Of a stretch of 64,000 nt of DNA, positions 28,301-40,300 are shown in pieces. This DNA comes from Delphinus delphis (taxonomy: Eukaryota > Chordata > Mammalia > Artiodactyla > Delphinidae): contig NC_082684.1 in NCBI RefSeq assembly GCF_949987515.2, positions 45,598,006 to 45,662,005 on the forward strand. The letters are read 5' to 3'. A program made the position numbers and the translations under genes. How positions within the stretch are numbered: the first letter of the stretch is position 1; every line of letters begins with the position of its first letter. Below the pieces are notes generated by a model. The model saw nothing but the letters and a program-made list of their open reading frames with translations. It made no database searches and was not told where the DNA came from.

Positions 28301-31300
28301 CTGCTCCAAATCTACTTGAGAGTATTTTTTGAACAAGTTAGAACGTAAAGTCAATCATAAGTGTAGAATCTAACAGCTATCAGTTAGTGGTGACTAAGCA
28401 ATTTTAAGAGAAATATAGAAAGGCAGGCTTACACTTTATGTAACTCTTCTGCTAGAGCTGAAGCGGATGTCTAAGAAAGAGAAACAGTGTCAACATAAAA
28501 GCCCTTAAGAGGAAGTTTTAAAGTTGTACAATAATCATCACAATAAAGCTTTAAAAATTAAAAGAAATAAATGTATATAAAGTTAAGGAAGTATCTGGCT
28601 CATGATGAATGTTCACTAAATAACAGCTAATATTCTGAAAGTAAATTTGATCAATAACAGCCAGTATTAGGGAATTATACACATCATAAGACATTTTTAA
28701 TAAAGTAAGTTGACAGGTCTGAAAACTATGTAACTGCCAAGCAACACATAAATAGGAAAAACAGCAGCAAAGGCTATTTTTCATTCATGTGCTTCTTTTC
28801 CTTAGTAACAATTTCTAATAATGAAATGATACCATTCAAGATTAAGATAACAAGTCGTTTGGTAATGCTCGTGTTTATCTTTACTTTTCAAAAGGTACTT
28901 ATAGCATTCTCTAAATATTAAGTTTCTGATAAATTTTCTATAACTTAAGATCTCAATCCAATTTGAGTTAATAATTTACATACACACATACATCCATATA
29001 CACACACCCTTTCCTATATTACATAATTCTTTCCCAATTAATTTTAGACTATAGTTTCTACAAAGAGAACAATTAGAAAAGAAAAAAATGGTTGCAACCT
29101 CAAAGTTTTGGGATTTTCAACTTGCCTGAACGTTACAAACAACTTTTTAATGTTAAAACCACTTTTTGCACAGAAAATGACTTCTATTCTAAGCTACTAC
29201 TTTTCCTACAAACAACTTTTAGAAGTTTAAAGTTGAAGAACTGAAACTGAAATTCACAGTATGCATATTATGGAAACAAGCTAAGTACTTGCAAGTTTCT
29301 TCTCTTCTTAATGTTTTATTATTTATATTCTAAAGGCTATGTATCTATATCTATCTATCTACCTATTTATCATGTTACATAAGAATGATGCCAAAGATTA
29401 ACAGGTTTTACAATACCACCTAGAAAACTCTGGAAGGTTTCACACTCAAACTATACTGAATTATAAATTTAAAAATGATTCTTTGGCATATATAACCTGA
29501 GAGCTATGGTTAACATACTGCTAACACCTGAGGGTATACAAAGTTTTCCCTTATGGCTAGTCAATATTTAGTGAATACTTCTAAAACATAAACTATGATT
29601 CTTGACACCTGTTTTCTGACAGGATGGTAATCAACATTTTTTTCCTCCTAAAGTTAAAAACTCTCTAACCCACCTTCCCATTAGATTTGGATTTCTTCCG
29701 TAGTGTTTTCTTACAGCACTATACGTAATTATCAGAGTGCTTAGCACTTAGGATCATCCAGTTGATTCATTGACTAGTCACCCAACTACTAATCCAGTAC
29801 GCAGCACTCAACAGGCACTCAGATTATTTACACAGCTAGGAAGCCATTAGTAATGACAAGCAATAAGAAAGCACCATTACCTGGGCTGCTATCTGGGAAT
29901 GGAATTGTTGAATTTGAGCTTTTAAAGCCTCATTCTGCTCCAAAATATCCTTTCATAAAGAGCAACCAAAAAGGAGAGGGAAAAGTGTTCTGTTAAATAT
30001 ACCAATGTATATGAACAAAATGAGTTACAGGTACATCTGTTTACCTTTAAAAAGGCACTCTTAGATTCCAAAAGGCGTCATTTTAAACAATGATTAGGCG
30101 TTCTATTCTGAGAGCTAATTTACAAAGCAGAAATTAAGAATACATTGTACTCTTCCTAATCTAATGCAAAAAAGCATAAGACTGTGGGTAAAGGCATCTT
30201 TGAGCACATATTCAGATCATATTGTGACAACTGCTTGAAGATTAAATTAGAATTATTCATCCGCACTCCAGAATTAGGATAAGATAGGCTACCCTCTCTC
30301 TTCTACACAAGACACATCCAACCACTGCCCGTCTTTATTTTTTTTAAAGAGGGAAAATTAGATACCTGAACTTGCATTTGTAGAGACTCTTCTTTGTTCA
30401 CCCTTTTTTGCTCCGATTCCATTAACTGCATTAGCCTTTGCTCCAACTGTTGTTTTGATACCAAGGTATCTGTAAGCTTACTATGCAGACTCTGTACTTC
30501 ATTTTCTTTGGCCACAAATTTACTCTGTAAATCTAACAAAACATTGCATTTTATAAAGGTCTCTTCCTTGGCCTGGTTACTGCTACTCGTCGTTAGTGTA
30601 GGCACTGCCTCCTCTAGAATGCTCTCCTTGAATCTCTCCTCTGCTTCCTGCATATGGCTCCCTTGAGCAGTCTATGCTTACCTTTTTCACAGCACCTGCC
30701 ACGCTGTACTAATTCACTTCCTCTCCCAGAGAGTGAGCTTTTTGAGATCAGAGATTGCCTTTTCCCTATACCCAGAGCTGTACCCAAGGCTTGGCACAAA
30801 ATACATAATCAATAAATGTGTTAAATGAATGGTACATGGATGTTTAAAACTCTTATATCATTTCTCGCAAGCATTCTTTATTTCCCCAAAGATGCTTTAG
30901 TAAGTTATTTAGTGAAAAAAATCAGAGGAAACCAAAGGTCTAAAGAGCCAAAACTCTGTATGATCTAGCCTTGTGTTTGGAACTATATTTTACTAGCTCT
31001 CCACCATTTTCATGGGAGGAAGGGGAGTAGTGGAAACATAGATAAAACACACTAATACAAGCTCCATTATTTCCTAAATGAATTCATCGAATTAAGAGTA
31101 AATAGTGAAAGTTAGCATTTAAGTAGGCAGTTTTAAGTCAACTACTTGGGGACTTCCCTGGTGGTGCAGTGGTTAAGAATCGCCGGGGACACGGGTTCGA
31201 TCCCTGGTCTGGGAAGATCCCACATGCCGTGGGGCAACTAAGCCCATATGCCACAACTATTGAGCCCACGCACCACAGCTACCGAAGCCCGCGCGCCCTA

Positions 31301-34300
31301 GAGCCCGCACGCTGCAACTACTGAAGCCTGTGCACTCTAGGGTCCACGCACCACAACTACTGAGCCCGCATGCTGCGACTACTGAAGCCCGCACGCCTAG
31401 AGCCCGTGTTCCGCAACAAGAGAAGCCACCACAATGAGAAGCTCGCGCACCGCAATGAAGAGTAGCCCCGAAAAAAAAAAAAAAAGAGTAGCCCCGCTTG
31501 CTGCAACTAGAGAAAGCCTGTGTGCAGCAACGAAGACCCAACGCAGCCAAAAAAAATTAAGTCAACTACTTGGAATGATAATGCTCTTGCTGTTTTTCCC
31601 TTCACAATATAGGAATGAGTCCTTCTTAGAAAAAAAAAAAATGAAGAACTGATCAAGGAACCAGAGGGAATAACTACAGAAAGGGAACATGCACAGGTTC
31701 CCATTACCCTATTTATTGACTATAACTTAATGCCTCAGACAAAACTAGAGAGCTTATTTTTAAAACCCTAAGAAATGTTAAAGAAATAAAAGTACTATGA
31801 AAGTGTAAAAGCTATTTTTATTGACCTATAACCAAAATGCCAATTTACACTGTCTTCACATATGGAGAGGGGAGGAAGTTTTACCCAGAATTACATACTA
31901 AATTTAAATGAATACCACTTCCCCTTACCTTGCTGAGCTGCTTCATGCTCTGCTGTTCTCTTCCTGATATAGCTCTGGACTTCTTCCCACCTTCTCTCAG
32001 CTTCTTGCAGTTGAACCTGGAGAAAGGATAAGTCAGCACAAATACAGGATTCCAATTTAACGGAAAAAAAGCATCCTCTATCTTTACTGTTGTGACATAA
32101 AACTGCTTATTCCAACAACTAATCACCAGTCTCCTACATTTTAATAAGATAGGCAGATGTGCTCAGCCTGATAATATGCACAGATATTTCAGCCACTGCA
32201 ATTCTACCCTCCAATACACAGGATTTACAGATTGGAGATTATTTCAGAAACTCAATATCTGTGCTGGTGCATCAATATAGCTACTACTATGGATATACCT
32301 GATCCACTTTGCTCTGATCAGCTTTCCACTGATCTTCCTTCAGCTGACAGGATTTCAAAAGGATAGTATCTTTATTGCTAAATTTCAGTGGGCACCTAAA
32401 ATTCTTATTTTTAGGTATAGCACAACACTTCAATTATGACTATAATATTTAATGTCATTTATCTACTTATCCATATCCATAGAGCACAAACTTCCATATT
32501 TATAAATGCTACCAGCAAACACACCAGCAAGACAAATATTTACTGAAAGGAAGGACAACTATATCACTCTCCCACAGGGACCCATGAAAACTTCAAGAAA
32601 ACAAAAATTATGCTATTTTCTGCATTCAATTATTCTCAAAGCCCTTTTAACCCCTACTACTCTAGAACTGGTATTAAGCTATATTGATTGTATCAATGAC
32701 CTAGGTAGGAGTCTGTCAGATACATTTACTTACAGAAATTGAACTATATGTTCAATAAATCCTCTCCCCAGTAAAAGGAGGAACAGACAATTCTACTCAT
32801 CACTCTACTCAATGTACACAGGCTAAAAAGTGCCAGAGAAATGAGTCCACTCCTCTCTCTCAGTCAGCCTGAGCAACCCCATGCGTGTCTTCCTAGTGTA
32901 AGCATCTCATGACAGCAAGTGCCATTCTGGTGTCTAAAGAAACAATGTGTGATTTTTTTCCCACTATGGCTCAAGTGAAAGCAACTGGAGCACTACTTCG
33001 TCTCGTGCTAAAGGAAAGGAAAATCATCTATTCCAATGCCGGAATAAAAACAGGCTCTACTAAACTTACTGAGAAATCCAAGTTATGTATAAGCGATGTT
33101 GAAGGTGATTTTAACTACCTATCAAAAATTTGATTTTTGCCTTACACATATACACCCTAACCTCCATATATATAAGACGAAATTCTACTGTGTATGCCTG
33201 TCAATCAGCTAATTTCAATTTTCATATCTTCAAAAAGTCTTTAACTGCAAACTCAAGCCTATATTCAATTTTTTCATTAGTGTACACGTTTCTATATAGG
33301 CAGAGCACTAAGACTACAGAAGTCCCATTAAGCCTCAAACTACACTTCTCAAAGCTATATACACTTTAATGTCATTGAATTGAATACCTACATTATTGAT
33401 GAAATGATAAAGGTAGGAATATATCACCTTCAACTGAGTAACTGCCTGCTCAGCATTCTTCTTTTGGACTTCCTCTTGCTGCAGCTTTCCTGTTTTCTCA
33501 GTCAGCTCATTCACCAACCTAGCATAATCCTGGCGCAGTTTATTTAGTTCAGCAGACTGCCTGAAAACAGTAACTGGATTAGGAACCTTCCATTACTACA
33601 AAACACATATGAAGAGTAAACAAAATATATTTTATATGAGTTATGCTGAGTTAGTAATTCCACTTATAGCTAAATGAAAATGAATGCTATAAGTGACTAC
33701 TAATAATGAAGTTTGGTTGAGTGTAATCTGAATCATTCTGAGGACAATAACACAAATACTAAAATTACTATAAAATAATCAAGAAAAACAGATGACCACA
33801 CACCATGAGCACGAATCAACAGTGTCACCCTCAAATCAGTGTTCTGAAAATCTATTAAAATCAACCAGTCAGAATATTTATTCTACGTAAGCATGCTACT
33901 AGTCTTCTCTTGGACTGTTTGTCAAAGTACAGCCCACAGCCAACTAAATCACTATCACAAGGAATGTGTCTTAACATGCAGATTCCAGGATTCCACATCT
34001 CAGAGCCAATAAATCATAATCTTATAAGGGTAAGACTCAAGAATATGATTTTTAGCTAACATGTCAGATGTTCTTCAGAATAATGAAGTTTGAGAACTAC
34101 TGTTAAATGGAATAGAAGGTTTAAAACTTGTAAATTCAGCCTCATAAATTTATAAACTGTTCCACTGGTGGCACTAGTGTTCATCATACAGTTTAGCTGA
34201 AGAGGTTCTTCAAAAGCAAGAGGATAGTTTTAGAAAATTCATTTTAGAAACAAGTGTAAAAAACAAAAGTCTAACCAATTATTATCAAACACCATTTTGG

Positions 34301-37300
34301 TGACTGAAGAAAATACTCTATCATTCAATGAAAATACTCTGCCATTCTATTAAAAGTAAAGCATTTGCAAACATACTTGCTTTCTAGCTGGTTGGTAGTA
34401 TTGCTGACAGCATCTCTCAGTATGCCATTTTCCTGCTTCAAATGAGCTATCTCTGCCTCCATCTGCTCACGAACTTGCTGGAACTAAAATAATTTTACAC
34501 ACATAGATTTAGAAAACAATGATTGCCAAAGCTAACTTCGAAGAAAATTTATTATGATGAGAATGTAAAAAGCATCAATAGAATGAAGTCTGGATATCCT
34601 TTTCAAATAAATATAAACAAATTTAAAGGATAAACTTTGATAGTGACGAATACAAAGTAAACATAAGCTGCCACAGCATTCAAGAATGCAAGTAGATGCC
34701 AGCTGCTATCATAGGCAAAATAAATACACTGAGATGCTGTTTTAGAACTAAAAGATGTTTTAGAACTCTTTCCTACACAGTAGACTCACATAGAATTAAT
34801 GTCAATTTTGTGTTAGCAATATTTTAATGAAAGATTTTAGTAATCAAAACTTTAAAAACTGAAAACATGTTCAAAACATTTACATTAAGTTACAAATTGA
34901 GCCATAGCCAAATAGATGGCAAATTCACTACACAAAAATCTACTTGCTAAAATATCTGGCTTCTTGTTTTTTATTTCAGAGTTACAGAATCAAAAGACAA
35001 AGAACACTGAATCTTATAACCCCACAACCTCAATTTAGTACGTGAAATAATCTTAATAATTTTTAGTAAACCTATTCAATTAAGAAAATCAAGTCTATGT
35101 TTCCACTTTTCAGAGAACTTACCATATGTAATCTATATCCTGGCCTCTATAAGCAATCAAGTTGAAAAAAAGAATCACTTCAACACCCTTAACCTTCAAT
35201 AAAAGATGTTGCTACATGTATCCCACTAATTTTCAAATGAATAGTAAGTCAGAATTAAGAAGAAAAAGGATCACACAAGGCCAGGAAAATCAGTTCTTCA
35301 ATAACCTGGTTAATGGGAAAGAATATTTCAAATGGCTGGGGCCTGGGAAGATGGAGGATTGAGCCAAATTAGAGCATCAAAGTAGTGGATGCAGTAAGAA
35401 CCTGAGAGGAGATTCATTCACTTCTTTATCGCTATTAGTGGTATTTCCACAGAAAAAACTGGAACTTCAATAGCAGTAAATTTTTCAGCAAACTACCAAT
35501 GTGATCAAAGTTATATTTTGCAAATAAAAATCTGGTACTAATTACACATATTAGAAAGGAAATGAGAGATCTATTAAGGTGCTATAATTATGCTAGTATG
35601 AAATAATAAACTAGGGTCATATCTAAAACCTGAATGCAAGAATAACTAGAAATAAAGTATCTTTAAGATTTCAGAACAAATTGTAGATTGGGCAAGGGAG
35701 AGAGAAGTCAAAGATTCAAGCATAAGGATAATAATGCCTCAAAACATTAGAAAATAAAAACAACCTGACCAGAAGCAAGAGTTTGATTTTAGACATACGT
35801 TAATTTTGAGGTGACGACAAACACTTTCAAATTGAAGCATCAGCCAGCAATGTAAACAATTTCAAAAAGAAATCACTGGTCCACAAAGTCCAATTAGAGG
35901 GAGTGTTAGAAGCCCACCTGACAAGCAGACTGAAACCATGTTCTTCAAAACAACAACAACAATCACTGGTCCAGACCTAACCGAAATCATGAAAATGGAT
36001 AACACTGTAAAAATAGGCAGTAAGCACTGAACCTTCTAAAATGTTGAAAGAAAACAGGTGAAAATAAGGATCAGAGAGAGAAGGTCACTTAGGCCAAAAC
36101 CATTATCACTTTTCCTCTCTTCTCCACTCCATCATCAAGCCCTATCTACTATCTCTTTTTTATCAAACTCATCCCCTCATTATCAATGTCTGACTTAAGG
36201 TCCTTATTCTCTGACTTGGATTCCTGCAAAAGCCTTTCAACTATCCCTGTTCCACTCTCTACACTGCTGCCACTCTCCATACTATGCCAGAGTAATAATT
36301 TAAAATACTAATATAATCACACTGTTGGGTTGCTTAAAGTCCTTCACTTGGCTCCCCAGTCTTCAGGGATATAAGGCCCTTTAAGACAAGACCTCCATCT
36401 ATTTCTCTAGGTCTCTTCATTCCAGTCCTGATTCCCAAATACCACAACTCTTTACTGTATTTCTCACAAACCGTTATCACTAGACGACCTATGCTGAAAA
36501 CACCTGGAGTGCACTCATTAAAAAGCACGATCCTGGGCCCCAAAAGAGACCTACCAAACCATCATCTCATGGGATGGGAAGGAATTACACCATGTAATAA
36601 GTCTCATACCCAGCACCCATTCGTTCACTTGCTTTCCTGACAATGCCTAATTGTTTCAAAAGATTCAACACGGTCTGCTTCTCATTTCTAAAAAGTCTTC
36701 CCTATCAATCCTTCTCTTCCCCACCTCTCATCTGCGCTGTCCCAAAGCACCTGATGCTTACCTCTACTATAACAGCGTATTTACTTGTCAACTTCTAGCC
36801 TCCCCAAAAAGTTGCTTACTTAAGGACAGGGAGACAGTTTAATTAGCCATTTGTACCAAAGCCCAACCCAGGGCACTTAAAAGTTTGCTAATTAAATGAA
36901 TACAAATATTTAATTTTGTATTCAAAGAATGAAAATATACCTTCATCTGCATCTGTTGAGTCTCTTGGTAACTGACATGCATTTTGTTTTGAAACACATT
37001 ATGTTCCTTTTCTAATGTCCCAATCCGATCTTTCATCCTTGCTATAACCACACTGCTTCTTTCTTTCTCTGCCATCATTTCCTAGAAGAGTAAATCAGAA
37101 AAAAAATATGAAAAACTTGTTATTTAAAAAAATAAGAACAAGACTTTACTAAGAAGAAAACAACATCAGTAAAACAATCATGAATTCTTTTTTTTTTAAT
37201 AAATTTATGTTTTTATTTTTGGCTGTGTTAAGTCTTCGTTGCTGCGCGCGGGCTTCCCCTAGTTGCAGCAAGTGGGGGCTGCTGTTCGTTGCAGTGCGTG

Positions 37301-40300
37301 GGCTTCTCACTGCGGTGGCTTCTCTTGTTGAGGAACACAGGCTCTAGGCACGCAGGCTTCAGTAGTTGTGGCACACAGGCTCAGTAGTTGTGGCTCGTGG
37401 GCTCTAGAGTGCAGGCTCAGTAGTTGTGGTGCAGAGACTTAGTTCCTCCGCAGCATGTAGGATCTTCCCAGACCAGGGCTTGAACCCTTGTCCCCTGCAT
37501 TGGCAGGTGGATTCTTAACCACTGTGCACCAGGGAAGCCCAATCTTGAATTGTGAAATAAGTACTTGCTTAAAAAGCAAGGTCAAAGGTTTTTTAAAAAA
37601 AAATTTGTCTTCTGCATCTTACCTGCTCTTTACACCAATTCCCTTCATAAACACTTAGCTGTTCTGTTTACTCATATTTCAAATGCACTTTCTGGTTTAA
37701 GAGTTAAAGACCTGAACATGGAATAAAATCCTACATTCTAACTTGATTATAAGAAAGAACATGTGTTTTTTTTTTGCGGTACTCGGCCCTCTCACTGTTG
37801 TGGCCTCTCCCGTTGCGGAGCACAGGCTCCGGACGCGCAGGCCCAGCGGCCATGGCTCACGGGCCCAGCTGCTCCGCGGCATGTGGGATCCTCCTGGACT
37901 GGGGCACGAACCCGTATCCCCTGCATCGGCAGGCGAACTCTCAACCACTGTGCCAAAAGGGAAGCCCCCAAGAAAGAACATTTTTAAAGCAAAACAAGGT
38001 AATTCTTCATTATTTCCAGGTACCAGCTCTTTTAGGGTACAGAATAGGCCCCCAGAAAAAAAAGAGCCGAGAAATAAAGTCTCCATCCTAAATTAAGAGA
38101 TAAGGATAAGATATGTTTATAGCAGAATAGGGAAAGTAAAACTCAGAAAGTTTTATTATCTTCCCAAGTCAAACATTAAAAGGGTAATTTCATTTTGAGT
38201 TGCAAGTATTGTGAACTCCTAGGATAAATATTAACTATTAAAGTGCAAGAAAGCCAAGCAACTTTAAAGTTATCTGCAGGTATGATCAGTCCATTTTCCC
38301 TGCTCTCAGAAACTGTTTGACAAACTTTAAGATTTTCATTTAACTAACGGTTTGCCCATAAGAGTTCATTTACATTTGCAAATTGTTTTACTGATGTACA
38401 TAATACGTTTAGGAAAAAAGTATACACATCTTAAGTATACAGCTCAATGAGTTACACAAAATAGTTTCTTTTTTTAATTTTTAAAATAATCAGAAAACTA
38501 TAGCTACAGAAAACTACAGTAAAGTTTCTAATCTTAAGGAAACACTTATTTTAGCAACAACTTTGATTAATCTTAATCAAATGCAGCCAAAAATAAAATA
38601 AATTTATTAAAAAAAAATCAATCTAACCAAGTTTTCCACTGACTTTTTTTTATTTACCTCAAATTCACAGAAAAGATTTTATATTCAAATGAGGCCATTC
38701 TCATAACGTCATCAAGTAGCTACATGAACGACAGTGAAATAAACCTCACATAGTCTACTGTATTTAACACCTAAAAGGAGAAACAAGCACTTCGGGAAAA
38801 ACGAGACCACATTTACTACAGAATTTCAATTATGTTCTCAGTCTACATGATTTTTTTAAATATAACTGACATAGAATATTATATTAGTTTCAAGTATACA
38901 ATATAATAATTCAATACTCGCATTTATTGCTAAATCAAACACAGTTACAAACTTTTTTTACAAACAAGTTACAAACTTTTTACAAACTTTTTTTCTCGTT
39001 ATGAGAACTTTTTTTCTCGTTATGAGAACTTTTAAAATTTACTCTTACACAGTTACAAACTTTTTTTCTCGTTATGAGAACTTTTAAAATTCTCGTAGCA
39101 ACTTTCAAATATACAGCACAGTATTAATAACTATATTCACCATGCTGTACACTACATCCCCTGGACCTATTTATTTTACAACTGGAAATTTGTACTTTTA
39201 CACTTGTTTAAAGGCCTTTTTTTTAAACCTCTCAAAGTAAATGGGATTTAAAGAACTTCACTGATTAAAAATTATATCACAAAAACCTTCATGAATAAAC
39301 CACCCATGTAAGAGTTTCACATTTGTCCCATAAATTGGATTTAAACAAGATCACACTGAGTTTTGTGCTTCTATAGAATAATTCTAGGTCAGAACGAACT
39401 GAAACATACTCCCAATGTCCACAGGCTTCCATTATTCAGAAATTAGTATACCTATAAGTACTGCTATTTTAAATTCACAATTCAACTGTAGGCTATAATA
39501 ACATGAAAGAGTGAGACCCCATCACCACCACCTAAATTCTAAAAGAAAATTACTTTCACGTGGTATAAATCTACTGCACAAATAAATCAGGAATTATGGA
39601 CAATTTCTAAAATCCTTCATTGTTAACCCTTAAATACAAGAATGTCTTCACCTGGGTTAACTGCTTACACCGATCCTTCATAGCAGCAGCATCTTCCTTC
39701 AGAGCAGTAAGTAACTTGTCTTTTTCTTGAAGCTGATGTACAAGTGCAGTCAACTCTCCTTTATTTGACTACAATTGAGAAATCAATACAAAATTAGTTA
39801 ATAGTAAACATCGGCTAATGAAAATTATGAAGATGAACTATCTGATATCAAGTGTTCTTAGGCCAATGCAGAGTTCACTATTACATATAAAGTAGAATAA
39901 CTGCCAAACACTGGTCAGTGAAATATCATTCAGAAAAATCACTGTATCATTACATATTCTGATGCATAACATAGGACACATATCAATCAAGAAACAGATT
40001 TTTACAAAGAATTGACTTCCATTTTTAAACACAAAATCAAGATAGTAATCTCTCCCTTCTCCTCCTAAAAGTTCAAAAGAGGGGTATGAAATGAAATGCA
40101 AACTGAACCAAAAGAAAACAAACATCTGTAACGTCAAAGCATAATATCAGGAAAGACTTCCGAAAGCAGTGGAGATCAAACAGATGCTCAACAACCTTGT
40201 CAAAACATACCCAAGACTACAGAGGTGCCATGGGTACATAGTTCTCTGAAGTTAACAGGAATATACTGAAAGGTAAAACCAACAATCCCCCATTTGACAT

